NCBI GenBank assembly: GCA_963853835.1 | Contig: OY970828.1 | Location: 19,330,977-19,394,976, forward strand | Source of the DNA: Calendula officinalis | Lineage: Eukaryota > Streptophyta > Magnoliopsida > Asterales > Asteraceae | DNA length: 64,000 nt | Reading direction: 5' to 3' | In this document: positions 25,900 to 39,000 of the stretch, in pieces | How the letters are laid out: every line of letters starts with the position of its first letter | Position numbering within the stretch: the stretch's first letter is position 1 | Notes under the pieces: generated by a model | Told to the model about the DNA's origin: nothing | Database searches by the model: none | The model's input: the letters and a program-made list of their open reading frames with translations, nothing else | Made by a program: the position numbers and the translations under genes

Positions 25900-26130
25900 C
25901 CTGCCTACTTGGCAGAGTTGATGAAGGACAAATGTGTTCTAGTTAGCACATTAGGTATCTTCATTATAGAACTCTATACTTTTCATGGTAAATCTTGAGT
26001 GTATGACACTAGTTGTGGAACTCACATTTACACAAATGTGCAAGATTGAATGTGAAGTAGAAAGCTAAATGAATGGAAGTTGTGATCTTATCCTTCCTAA
26101 TGCGTTAATTATTGTTTTGAACAAGTGTCA
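25900..26130 (+). pseudogene. Copia aspartic protease remnant
   Basis: The same frame as the zinc knuckle continues through CPAYLAELMKDK to IFIIELYTFHGKS, then a TGA (25,996-25,998) where Trp is usual, then VYDTSCGTHIYTNVQ. This is the copia protease active-site region, but the catalytic D-T-G reads D-T-S. Further stops follow at about 26,047. A frameshifted piece at 26,087 (LILPNALIIVLNKC) matches the stretch between protease and pre-integrase. The enzyme that would cleave the polyprotein is inactive here. Confidence 0.82.
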
Positions 26131-26232
26131 ATTATGCATTGTTTAGCTTTATCGTTTGTTGAATAATGGATTATGATATTTTGTTTTATGAAAAATAACA
26201 ATTTTTTATAACTATTCCTTGTAATAGTATGT

Positions 26233-26464
26233 TTGAAATTAATATGCATGATCCTAATTCAAACGATAGTTCTATATACAAATGTAGCACTCAAGAATTC
26301 AAATTGGTTTGGATTCTACTTACCTAGAGCATCGTTATCTTTTCCACATAAACAAGAAACGCATTTTGATACTAAAACTCGACGGGCTTCTTTACAAATG
26401 ATTATGAATCATTTAAAATGCCTCTCTTGTATATTATGGAAAGATAACAAGAAAGCTTTTCTCC
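26233..26464 (+). pseudogene. Pre-integrase region, poorly preserved
   Basis: An open frame begins at 26,233, but most of it does not resemble the family. Only its end is recognisable: CLSC at 26,419-26,430 followed by a K-rich stretch and AF, which corresponds to the second Cys pair of the HHCC zinc finger before the integrase core. The two expected His residues are not evident. A frameshift at about 26,463 separates it from the integrase core. Confidence 0.55.
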
Positions 26465-26820
26465 CATGTTGGCGAAAGAGCTAAAAATCTACTTGGACTC
26501 ATACATACTGATGTATGTGGCCCTTTTAGAACTAAGACTAGGGAAGGTGCCACCTACTTTCACTGATGATATCATTCGATATGGTTATGTTTACTTCATT
26601 AAACATCAACATGGAAGATTTAATGATATCAGTCGCTATGGTTATGTTTACTTGATTAGACATAAACATGAAATCTTTGAAACGTTCAAAGCTTTCTAAA
26701 GTAAAAGTAGAAAATCAACTCGGCAAGACAACAAAGGCTTTCAGTCCTGATAAGGATGAAAGTACATGAGTCAAGAGTTTCTGGATCATCCCACACATCG
26801 TGAGATTGTCTCACAATTCA
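26465..26820 (+). pseudogene. Copia integrase core, truncated and frameshifted
   Basis: The integrase core inserts element DNA into the genome. From 26,465 one frame reads HVGERAKNLLGLIHTDVCGP and then FRTKTREGATYF; the Asp in HTD (26,510-26,512) is the first catalytic residue. A small deletion at about 26,560 shifts to TDD and RYGYVY, and this piece is duplicated (listed separately). After EIFETFKAF comes a stop; another frame continues KVKVENQLGK and SPDKDE, whose Asp (26,749-26,751) is the second catalytic position. A third shift gives YMSQEFLDH and IVSQFT. Homology then ends abruptly at the heptamer array, before the catalytic Glu. It is clearly a relic. Confidence 0.88.
26568..26681 (+). 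repeat. 57-bp in-frame tandem duplication in the integrase relic
   Basis: GATATCATTCGATATGGTTA begins copy one at 26,568, and GATATCAGTCGCTATGGTTA begins copy two at 26,625. The offset of 57 bp is 19 codons, so RYGYVY plus an I-K-H or I-R-H stretch appears twice in one frame. The copies have diverged by several substitutions, so the event is not recent. Integrases of this family carry this segment once. Confidence 0.85.
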
Positions 26821-29800
26821 CTCTTGAGCCTTGAGCCTTGAGCCTTGAGCCTTGAGCCTTGAGCCTTGAGCCTTGACCCTTGAGCGTTGAGCGTTGAGCG
26901 TTGAGCGTTGAGCCTTGAGCCTTGTGCCTTGAGCCTTGAGCCTTGAGCCTTGAGCCTTGAGCCTTGAGCCTTGAGCCTTGAGCCTTGAGCCTTGAGCCAT
27001 GAAACTTGAGACTTGATCCTTGACTCATGACCATTGCGCCTTGAGCCTTGCGCATTAAGACTTGAGCCTTGAGCCTTGAGCCCTAAGCCTTGATTCTTGC
27101 CCTTGCGCCTTGCGCCTAGACCTTGAGCCTTGCGCCTTGTGCCTTAATCCTTGAGCCTTGATCCTCTAGCCTTGAGCCTTGAGCCTTGAGCCTTGAGCAT
27201 TGACCCTTGAGCGTTGACCCTTGAGCCTTGAGCCTTGAGCCTTAAGCTTTGAGCCTTGAGCCTTGAGCCTTGGGCCATGAGCCTTGAGCCTTGAGCCTTG
27301 AGCCTTGAGCCTTGAGCCTTGAGCCTTGAGCCTTGAGCCTTGAGCCTTGAGCCTTGAGCCTTGAGCCTTGAGCCTTGAGCCTTGAGCCTTTAGCCTTGAG
27401 CCTTGAGCCTTGAGCCTTGAGCCTTGAGCCTTGAGCCTTGATCCTTAACCCTTGACCCTTGAGCCTTGAGCCTTGAGCCTTGTGCCTTGAGCCTTGAGCA
27501 TTGAGCCTTGAGCCTTGAGCCTTGAGCCTTGAGCCTTCAGCCTTGAGCCTTGTTACTTGAACCTTGAGCGTTGAAACTTGAGCCTTGAGCCTTGAACCTT
27601 GAGCCTTGAGCCTTGAGCCATTAGCCTTGAGGCTTAAAACTTGAGACATGAGCCTTGACTCTTGACCCTTACGCCTTGAGCCTTGAGCCTTGAGCATTGA
27701 GCCTTGAGCCTTGAGCCTTGGACTTGAGCCTTAAGCCTCGAGCCTTATCCCTTGAGCGTTGACCCTTGAGCGTTGACCCTTGAGCGTTGACCCTTGAGCG
27801 TTGAGCCTTGAGAGTTGAGCCTTGAGCCTTGAGTCCTGAGCCGTGAGCCTTGAGCCTAGAGCCTTGATCCTTGAGCATGGAGCCTTTGAGCCTGGAGCCT
27901 TGACCCTGGACCCTAGAGCCTTGAGCGTCGAGCCTGGAGCCTTGAGCCCGGAGCCTGGAGCCTTTGAGCCTTAAGCCTTAAGCCTGGAGCCTAGAGCCTT
28001 GAGCCTTGTGCCTTCAGCCTTGTGCCTTGAGCCTTCAGCGTTGAGCCTTGAGCCTTGAGCCTTGGGCCTTGAGCCTTGACCCTTGACCCTTGAGCCTTTA
28101 CCCTTGAGCGTTGACCCTTAAGCCTTGAGCCTTGAGCCTTGTGCCTTGAGCCTTGAGCCTTGAGCCTTGAGCCTTGTTACTTGAACCTTGAGCCTTGAAA
28201 CTTGAGCCTTAAGCCTTGAGCCTTCAGCCTTGAGCCATGAGACTTGAGCCTTAAAACTTTTGACTTGAGCTTTGACTCTTGACCCTTACGCCTTGAGCCT
28301 TGAGCCTTGAGCCTCGAGCCTTGTCCCTCGAGCCTTGACCCTTGAGCGTTGACTGTTGAGCGTTGAGTCTTGAGCGTTGAGCCTTGAGCCTGGTGCCTTG
28401 AGCCTTGAGCCTTTAGCCTTGAGCCTTGAGCCTTGAGCCTTGAGCCTTGAGTCTTGAGCCTTGAGCCTTGAGCCTTGAGCCTTGAGCTTTGAGCCTAGAG
28501 CCTTGAGCCCTGAGCATTGATGCTTGAGCCTTGAACCTTGACCTTTGAGCCTTGAGCGTTGAGCGTTGAGCCTTGAGCCTTGAGCCTTGAACCTTGAGCC
28601 TTGAGCCTTGGGCCTTGAGCCTTGAGCCTTGGGCCATGAGCCTTGGGCCTTGAGCCTTGAGCCTTGAGCCTTGAGCCTTGAGCCTTGACCCTTCAGCGTT
28701 GAGCCTTGAGCCTTGACCCTTGAGCCTTGTGCCTTGAGCCTTGAGCCTTGAGCCTTGAGCCTTGAGCCTTGTTACTTGAACCTTGAGCCTTGAGCCTTGA
28801 GCCCTGAGCATTGATGCTTGAGCCTTGAGCCTTGACCTTTGAGCCTTGAGCGTTGAGCGTTGAGCCTTGAGCCTTGAGCCTTGAGCCTTGAACCTTGAGC
28901 CTTGAGCCTTGAGCCTTGGGCCTTGAGCCTTGAGCCTTGAGCCTTGAGCCTTGGGCCAAGAGCCTTGAGCCTTGAGCCTTGAGCCTTGAGCCTTGAGCCT
29001 TGACCCTTGAGCCTTGACCCTTGACCCTTGAGCGTTGAGCGTTGAGCCTTGAGCCTTGAGCATCGTGCCTTGAGCCTTGAGCCTTGAGCCTTGAGCCTTG
29101 AGCCTTGAGCCTTGAGCCTTGAGCCTTGAGCCTTGAGCCTTAAGCCTTGAGCCTTGAGCCTTGAGCCTTGAGCCTTGAGCCTTGTTACTTGAACCTTGAG
29201 CCTTGAGTCTTGAGCGTTGAAACTTTAGCCTTGAGCCTTGAACCTTGAGCCTTGAGCCTTGAGCCAGGAGCCTTGAGCCTTAAAACTTGAGACATGATCC
29301 TTGACTCTTGACCCTTACGCCTTGAGCCTTGAGCCTTGAGCCTTGAGCCTTGAGCGTTGAGCGTTGAGCCTTGAGCCTTGGACTTGAGCCTTGAGCCTCG
29401 AGCCTTATCCCTTGAGCGTTGACCCTTGAGCATTGACCCTTGAGCGTTGAGCCTTGAGCCGTGACCGTGAGCCTTGAGCGTTGAGCATTGAGCCTTGAGC
29501 CTTGAGCCTTGAGCCTTGAACCTTGAGCCTTGAGCCTTGGGCCTTGAGCCTTGAGCCTTGGGCCATGAGCCTTGAGCCTTGAGCCTTGAGCCTTGAGCCC
29601 TGAGCATTGATGCTTGAGCCTTGAACCTTGACCTTTGAGCCATGAGCGTTGAGCGTTGAGTCTTGAGCCTTGAGCCTTGAAACTTGAGCCTTGGGCCTTG
29701 AGCCTTGAGCCTTGGGCCATGAGCCATGAGCCTTGAGCCTTGAGCCTTGAGCCTTGAGCCTTGAGCCTTGAGCCTTGAGCCTTGAGCCTTGAGCCTTGAC

Positions 29801-30022
29801 CCTTGACCCTTGAGCCTTGAGCCTTGAGCGTTGAGCGTTGAGCGTTGAGCCTTGTGCCTTGTGCCTTGAGCCTTGAGCCTTAAGCCTTGAGCCTTGAGCC
29901 TTGAGCCTTGAGCCTTGAGCCTTGAGCCTTGAGCCTTGAGCCTTGAGCCTTGACCTTTGAGCGTTGAGCCTTGAGCCTTGAACCTTCAGCCTTGCGCCTT
30001 GAACCTTGGGCCTTGAGCCTTG
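26821..30022. repeat. Heptamer array B2, (CCTTGAG)n
   Basis: About 3.2 kb of the same 7-bp repeat in the same orientation as B1, about 455 units. Its variant set differs somewhat: GAGCGTT (often in runs, as at 26,883-26,910) and GGGCCTT or GGGCCAT units are frequent here and rarer in B1. CATTGATGCTTGAGCCTTGA recurs near 28,506, 28,808 and 29,608, showing local block duplication. The minus-strand open frames are repeat artefacts. Confidence 0.96.
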
Positions 30023-30035
30023 GTCCATAACTTAT
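30015..30035. other. Junction of heptamer array B2 and satellite C
   Basis: The heptamer (GCCTTGAGCCTTGG) runs directly into TCCATAACTTATATCGATGG, which is the middle of the short half-unit of satellite C. The switch is within one or two bases of 30,022. No extra sequence lies between the two repeats. Confidence 0.8.
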
Positions 30036-33000
30036 ATCGATGGCCCTTGAACCATTATATCTACTAGCCATGACCAAAAACCTATAGTATCCATTTTACA
30101 ACTAATAGGTGTCCATAACCCATAACCAAGGCCATTAAACCATTATATCCAGTACATGTCCATAACTCATATCGATGGCCCTTGAACCATTATAACTACT
30201 AGCCATGACCAATAGCCTACAGATATCCATTTTACAAGTAATAGGTGTCCATAACCCATAACCATGGTCCTTAAACCATTATAACCAATAGATGTCCACA
30301 ACTGATACTGATGGCCCTTGAACCATTATAACTACTAGCCACGACCAATAGCCTATAGATTTCCACTTTACAAGTAATAGGTGTCCATAACCCATAACCA
30401 TGGTTGTTGAACCATTATAACCACTAGATGTCCATACCTGATACTGATGGCCCTTGAACCATTATAACTAATGGCCATGACTAATAGCGTATAGATATCC
30501 ATTTTACAAGTAATAGGTGTCCATAACCCATAACCATGGCCATTGAATCATTATAACCATTACATGCCCATAATTCATATCGATGGCCCTTGAACCATTA
30601 TAACTACTAGCCATGACCAATAGCCTATAGATATCCATTTTACAAGTAATAGGTGTCCATAACCCATAACCATGTTCCTTGAACCATTATAACCACTAGA
30701 TGTCCACAACTGATACTGATGGCCCTTTAACCATTATAACTACTAGCCATGACCAATAGCCTACAGATATCCATTTTACAAGTACATAACATATAACCAT
30801 GGTCCACTTGATGTCCATAACTGATACTGATGGCCCTTGAACCATTATAACTACTAGCCATGATCAATAGCCTAAAGATATCCATTTTACAAGTAATAGG
30901 TGTCCATAACCCATAACCATGGTTCTTGAACCATTATAACCACTGGATATCCATAATTGATACTGATGGCCATTGAACCATTATAACTAGTAGCCATGTC
31001 TAATAGCCTATAGATATCCATTTTACAAGTAATAGGTGTCCATTACCCATAACAATGCCATTAAACCATTATAACCAGTACATGTCCATAACTCATATCG
31101 ATGGCCCTTGAACCATTATAACTACTAGCCATGACCAATAGCCTACAAATATCCATTTTACAAGTAATAGGTGTCCATAACCCATAACCATGTTCCTTGA
31201 ACCATTATAACCACTAGATGTCCACAACTGTACTGATGGCCCTTTAACCATTATAACTACTAGCCATGACCAATAGCCTACAGATATCTATTTTACAAGT
31301 ACATAACACATAACCATGGTTCTTGAACCATTTTAACCACTTGACGTCTATAACTGATACTGATGGCTCTTGAACCATTATAACTACTAGCCATGACCAA
31401 TAGCCTATAGATATCCATTTTACAAGTAATAGGTGTCCATAACCCATAACAATGCCATTAAACCATTTTAACCAGTACATGTCCATAACTCATATCGATG
31501 GCCCTTGAACCATTATAACTACTAGCCATGACCAATAACCTATAGATATCCATTTTACAAGTAATAGGTGTCCATAGCCCATAACCAAGGTCCTTGAACC
31601 ATTCTAACCACTAGATACCCATAACTGATACTGATGGCCCTTGAACCATTATAACTACTAGCCATGACCAATAGCCTACAGATATCCATTTTACAAGTAA
31701 TAGGTGTCCATAACCCATAACCATGGCCCTTGAACCATTATAATCATTAGATGTCCATAACTCATATCGATGGCCCTTGAACCATTATAACTACTAGCCA
31801 TGAGCAATAGCCTATAGATATGCATTTTACAAGTAATAGGTACCCATAACCCATAACCAAGGCCGTTGAATCATTATAATCACTACATGTCCATAACTCA
31901 TATCGATGGCCTTTGAACCATTATAACTACTAGCCATGACCAATAGCCTATACATATCCATTTTACAAGTAATAGGTGTCCATAACCCATAGCCATGGTC
32001 CTTGAACCATTATAACCACTACATGTCCATAACTGATACAGATGGCCCTTGAACCATTATAACTACTAGCCATGACCAATACCCTATAGATATCCATTTT
32101 ACAAGTAATAGGTGTCCATAACCCATAACCATGGTCCTTGAACCATTATAACCACTAGATGTCCATAACTGATACTGATGGCCCTTGAACCATTATAACT
32201 ACTAGCCATGACTAATAGCCTATAGATATCCATTTTACAAGTAATAGGTGTCCATAACCCATAACCATCGTTCTTGAACCATTATGTGGTACTTGATGTC
32301 CATAACTGATACTGATGGCCCTTGAACCATTATAAGTACTTGCCATGAGTAATAGCCTATAGACATCCATTTTACAGGTAATAGGGGTCCATAACCCATA
32401 ACCATGGCCCTTGAACCATTATAACTAGTTGCCATGTACAATAGCCTACAGATATCCATTTTACAAGTAATAGGTGTCCATAACACATAACCATGGTCCT
32501 TGAACCATTATAACCACTTGATGTCCATAACTAATACTGATGGCCCTTGAACCATTAAAACTACTTGCCATGAGTAATAGCCTATAGACATCCATTTTAC
32601 AATTAATAGGTGTCCATAACCCATAACCATGGCCATTGAATCATTATAACCATTACATGTCCATAACTCATATCGATGGCCCTTGAACCGTTATAACTAC
32701 TAGCCATGACCAAAAGCATATAGATATCCATTTTACAACTAATAGGTGTCCATAACCCATAACCAAGGCCATTAAACCATTATATCCAGTACATGTCCAT
32801 AACTCATATCGATGGCCCTCGAACCATTATAACTACTAGCCATGACCAATAGCCTAGAGATATCCATTTTACAAGTAATAGGTGTCCATAACCCATAACC
32901 ATGGTCCTTGAACCATTATAACCACTAGATGTCCATAACTGATACTGATGGCCCTTGAACCATTATAACTACTAGCCACGACCAATAGCCTACAGATTTC

Positions 33001-36000
33001 CATTTTACAAGTAATAGGTGTCCATAACCCATAACCATGGTTGTTGAACCATTATAACCACTAGATGTCCATAACTGATACTGATGGCCCTTGAAGCATT
33101 ATAACTAGTAAGCATGACCAATAGCCTATAGATATTCATTTTACAAGTAATAGGTGTCCATAACCCATAACTAAGTTCATTGAACCTTTATAACCACAAC
33201 ATGTCCATAACTCATATCGATGGTCCTTGAACCATTATAACTACTAGCCATGACCAATAGCCTATAGATATCCATTTTACAAGTAATAGGTGTCCATAAC
33301 CCATAACCATGGTCCTTGAACCATTATAACCGCTAGATGTCCATAACTGATACTGATGACCCTTGAACCATTATAACTACTGGCCATGACTAATAGCGTA
33401 TAGATATCCATTTTAAAAGTAATATGTGTCCATAACCCATAACCATGGCCATTGAATCATTATAACCATTACATGCCCATAATTCATATCGATGGCCCTT
33501 GAACCATTATAACTACTAGCCATGACCAATAGCCTATAGATATCCATTTTACAAGTAATAGGTGTCCATAACCCATAACCATGTTCCTTGAACCATTAAA
33601 ACCACTAGATGTCCACAACTGATAGTGATGGCCCTTTAACCATTATAACTACTAGCCATGACCAATAGCCTACAGATATCCATTTTACAAGTACATAACA
33701 CATAACCATGGCCATTGAATCATTATAACCATTACATGCCCATAATTCATATCGATGGCCCTTTAACCATTATAACTACTAGCCATGACCAATAGCCTAT
33801 AGATATCCATTTTACAAGTAATAGGTGTCCATAACCCATAACCATGGTCCTTGAACCATTATAACCACTAGATGTCCATAACTGATATTGATGGCCCTTG
33901 AACCATTATAATTACTAGCCATGACTAATAGCCTATAGATATCCATTTTACAAGTAATAGGTGTCCATAACCCATAACAATGGTTCTTGAACCATTATGT
34001 GGTACTTGATGTCCATAACTGATACTGATGGCCCTTGAACCATTATAAGTACTTGCCATGAGTAATAGCCTATAGACATCCATTTTACAGGTAATAGGGG
34101 TCCATAACCCATAACCGTGGCCCTTGAACCATTATAACTACTTGCCATGTACAATAGCCTACAGATATCCATTTTAAGAGTAATAGGTGTCCATAACCCA
34201 TAACCATGGTCCTTGAACCATTATAACCACTTGATGTCCATAACTGATACTGATGGCCCTTGAACCATTAAAACTACTTGCCATGAGTAATAGCCTATAG
34301 ACATCCATTTTACAAGTAATAGGTGTCCATAACCCATAACCATGGCTATTGAATCATTATAACCATTACATGTCCATAACTCATATCGATGGCCCTTGAA
34401 CCATTATAACTACTAGCCATGACCAAAAGCCTATAGATATCCATTTTACAACTAATAGATGTCCATAACCCATAACCAAGGCCATTAAACCATTATATCC
34501 AGTACATATCCATAACTCATATCGATGGCCCTCGAACCATTATAACTACTAGCCATGACCAATGCCTAGAGATATCCATTTTACAAGTAATTGGTGTCCA
34601 TAACCCATAACCATGGTCCTTGAACCATTATAACCACTAGATGTCCATAACTGATACTGATGGCCCTTGAACCATTATAACTACTAGCCACGACCAATAG
34701 CCTACAGATTTCCATTTTACAAGTAATAGGTGTCCATAACCCATAACCATGGTTGTTGAACCATTATAACCACTAGATGTCCATAACTGATACTGATGGC
34801 CCTTGAAGCATTATAACTAGTAAGCATGACCAATAGCCTATAGATATTCATTTTACAAGTAATAGGTGTCCATAACCCATAACTAAGGCCATTGAACCAT
34901 TATAACCACAACATGTCCATAACTCATATCGATGGTCCTTGAACCATTATAACTACTAGCCATGACCAATAGCCTATAGATATCCATTTTACAAGTAATA
35001 GGTGTCCATAACCCATAACCATGGTCCTTGAACCATTATAACCGCTAGATGTCCATAACTGATACTGACGGCCCTTGAACCATTATAACTACTGGCCATG
35101 ACTAATAGCGTATAGATATCCATTTTACAAGTTATATGTGTCCATAACCCATAACCATGGCCATTGAATCATTATAACCATTACATGCCCATAATTCATA
35201 TCGATGGCCCTTGAACCATTATAACTACTAGCCATGACCAATAGCCTATAGATATCCATTTTACAAGTAATAGGTGGCCATAACCCATAACCATGTTCCT
35301 TGAACCATTATAACCACTAGATGTCCACAACTTATACTGATGGCCCTTTAACCATTATAACTACTAGCCATGACCAGTAGCCTACATATATTCATTTTAC
35401 AAGTACATAACACATAACCATGGTTCTTGAACCATTATAACCACTTGATGTCCATAACTGATACTAATGGCCCTTGAACCATTATAACTACTAGCCATGA
35501 CCAATAGCCTTTAGATATCCATTTTACAAGTAATAGGTGTCCATAACCCATAACCATGTTCCTTGAGCCATTATAACCACTAGATGTCCACAACTGATAC
35601 TGATGGCCCTTTAACCATTATAACTACTATCCATGACCAATAGCCTACATATATCCATTTTACAAGTATATAACATATAACCATGGTTCTTGAACCATTA
35701 TAACCACTTGATGTCCATAACTGATACTGATGGCCCTTGAACCATTATAACTACTAGCCATGACCAATAGCCTATAGATATCCATTTTACAAGTAATAGG
35801 TGTCCATAACCCATAACCATGGTTCTTGAACCATTATAACCACTGGATGTCCATAATTGATACTGATGGCCATTGAACCATTAAAACTAGTAGCCATGAC
35901 TAATAGCCTATAGATATCCATTTTACAAGTAATAGGTGTCCATAACCCATAACAATGCCATTAAACCATTATAACCTACCATGTCCATAACTCATATCGA

Positions 36001-39000
36001 TGGCCCTTGAACCATTATAACTACTAGCCATGAGCAATAGCCTATAGATATGCATTTTACAAGTAATAGGTACCCATAACCCATAACCAAGGCCATTGAA
36101 TCATTATAATCACTACATGTCCATAACTCATATCGATGGCCCTTGAACCATTATAACTACTAGCCATGACCAATAGCCTATACATATCCATTTTACAAGT
36201 AATAGGTGTCCATTACCCATAGCCATGGTCCTTGAACCATTATAACCACTACATGTCCATAACTGATACAGATGGCCCTTGAACCATTATAACTACTAGC
36301 CATTACCAATAGCCTATAGATATCCATTTTACAAGTAATAGGTGTCCATAACCCATAACCATGGTCCTTGAACCATTATAACCACTAGATGTCCATAACT
36401 GATACTGATGGCCCTTGAACCATTATAACTACTAGCCATGACTAATAGCCTATAGATATCCATTTTACAAGTAATAGGTGTCCATAACCCATAACCATGG
36501 TTCTTGAACCATTATGTGGTACTTGATGTCCATAACTGATACTGATGGCCCTTGAACCATTATAAGTACTTGCCATGAGTAATAGCCTATAGACATCCAT
36601 TTTACAGGTAATAGGGGTCCATAACCCATAACCGTGGCCCTTGAACCATTATAACTACTTGCCATGTACAATAGCCTACAGATATCCATTTTACAAGTAA
36701 TAGGTGTCCATAACCGATAACCATGGTCCTTGAACCATTATAACCACTTGATGTCCATAACTGATACTGATGGCCCTTGAACCATTAAAACTACTTGCCA
36801 TGAGTAATAGCCTATAGACATCCATTTTACAAGTAATAGGTGTCCATAACCCATAACCATGGCCATTGAATCATTATAACCATTACATGTCCATAACTCA
36901 TATCGATGGCCCTTGAACCATTATAACTACTAGCGATGACCAAAAGCCTATAGATATCAATTTTACAACTAATAGGTGTCCATAACCCATAACCAAGGCC
37001 ATTAAACCATTATATCCAGTACATGTCCATAACTCATATCGATGGCCCTCGAACCATTATAACTACTAGCCATGACCAATAGCCTACAGATATCCATTTT
37101 ACAAGTAATAGGTGTCCATAACCCATAACCATGGTCCGTGAACCATTATAACCACTAGATGTCCATAACTGATACTGATGGCCCTTGAACCATTATAACT
37201 ACTAGCCACGACCAATAGCCTACAGATTTCCATTTTACAAGTAATAGGTGTCCATAGACCATAACCATGGTTGTTGAACCATTATAACCACTAGATGTCC
37301 ATAACTGATACTCATGGCCCTTGAAGCATTATAACTAGTAAGCATGACCAATAGCCTATAGATATTCATTTTACAAGTAATAGGTGTCCATAACCCATAA
37401 CTAAGGCCATTGAACCATTATAACCACAACATGTCCATAACTCATATCGATGGTCCTTGAACCATTATAACTACTAGCCATGACCAATAGCCTATAGATA
37501 TCCATTTTACAAGTAATAGGTGTCCATAACCCATAACCATGGTCCTTGAACCATTATAACCGCTAGATGTCCATAACTGATACTGATGACCCTTGAACCA
37601 TTATAACTACTGGCCATGACTAATAGCGTATAGATATCCATTTTACAAGTAATATGTGTCCATAACCCATAACCATGGCCATTGAATCATTATAACCATT
37701 ACATGCCCATAATTCATATCGATGGCCCTTGAACCATTATAACTACTAGCCATGACCAATAGCCTATAGATATCCATTTTACAAGTAATAGGTGTCCATA
37801 ACCCATAACCATGTTCCTTGAACCATTATAACCACTAGATGTCCACAACTGATACTGATGGCCCTTTAACCATTATAACTACTAGCCATGACCAATAGCC
37901 TACAAATATCCATTTTACAAGTACATAACACATAACCATGGTTCTTGAACCATTATAACCACTTGATGTCCATAACTGATACTAATGGCCCTTGAACCAT
38001 TATAACTACTAGCCATGACCAATAGCCTATAGATATCCATTTTACAAGTAATAGGTGTCCATAACCCATAACCATGTTCCTTGAACCATTATAACCACTA
38101 GATGTCCACAACTGATACTGATGGTCCTTTAACCATTATAACTACTAGCCATGACCAATAGCCTACAGATATCCATTTTACAAGTACATAACACATAACT
38201 ATGGTTCTTGAACCATTATAACCACTTGATGTCCATAACTGATACTAATGGCCCTTAAACCATTATAACTACTAGCCATGACAAATAGCCTATAGATACC
38301 CATTTTACAAGTAATAGGTGTCCATAACCCATAACCATGTTCCTTGAACCATTATAACCACTAGATGTCCACAACTGATACTGATGGCCCTTTAACCATT
38401 ATAACTACTAGCCATGACCAATAGCCTACAGATATCCATTTTACAAGTACATAACATATAACCATGGTTCTTGAACCATTATAACCACTTGATGTCCATA
38501 ACTGATACTGATGGCCCTTGAACCATTATAACTACTAGCCATGACTAATAGCCTATAGATATCCATTTTACAAGTAATAGGTGTCCATAACCCATAACCA
38601 TGGTTCTTGAACCATTATAACCAATGGATGTCCATAATTGATACTGATGGCCATTGAACCATTATAACTAGTAGCCATGACTAATAGCCTATAGATATCC
38701 ATTTTACAAGTAATAGGTGTCCATAACCCATAACCATGGCCCTTGAACCATTATAATCATTAGATGTCCATAACTCATATCGATGGCCCTTGAACCATTA
38801 TAACTACTAGCCATGAGCAATAGCCTATAGATATGCATTTTACAAGTAATAGGTACCCATAACCCCTAACCAATGCCATTGAATCATTATAATCACTACA
38901 TGTCCATAACTCATATCGATGGCCCTTGAACCATTATAACTACTAGCCATGACCAATATAGCCTATACATATCCATTTTACAAGTAATAGGTGTCCATAA

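Larger units (their letters stand above)
22822..26820 (+). mobile_element. Truncated Ty1/copia LTR retrotransposon
   Basis: About 4.0 kb of non-tandem DNA splits the heptamer array. It opens with TGTTGGAAT, a usual start for plant copia LTRs. After about 600 bp comes a primer-binding site, then a long AT-rich leader, then gag, zinc knuckle, protease, pre-integrase and part of the integrase core, all on the + strand. Order gag-protease-integrase before RT is diagnostic of copia. Reverse transcriptase, RNase H and the 3' LTR are absent: homology stops in the integrase at about 26,820, where the heptamer array resumes. The coding part has several stops and frameshifts, so this copy cannot act on its own. 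No target-site duplication can be tested because the 3' end is missing; the five bases before the LTR are CTTTG. Confidence 0.92.

Noticed and set aside
26233..26484. The 83-codon + frame as a separate small gene.
   Set aside because: Its end matches the Cys pair before the copia integrase and it lies in order within the element, so it is a frameshifted piece of the same polyprotein.
22822..26820. A Ty3/gypsy or endogenous pararetrovirus origin for the non-tandem segment.
   Set aside because: Integrase follows protease directly, the gag is of copia type and the primer-binding site is of the initiator tRNA-Met type. No movement-protein or gypsy-type domain is seen.
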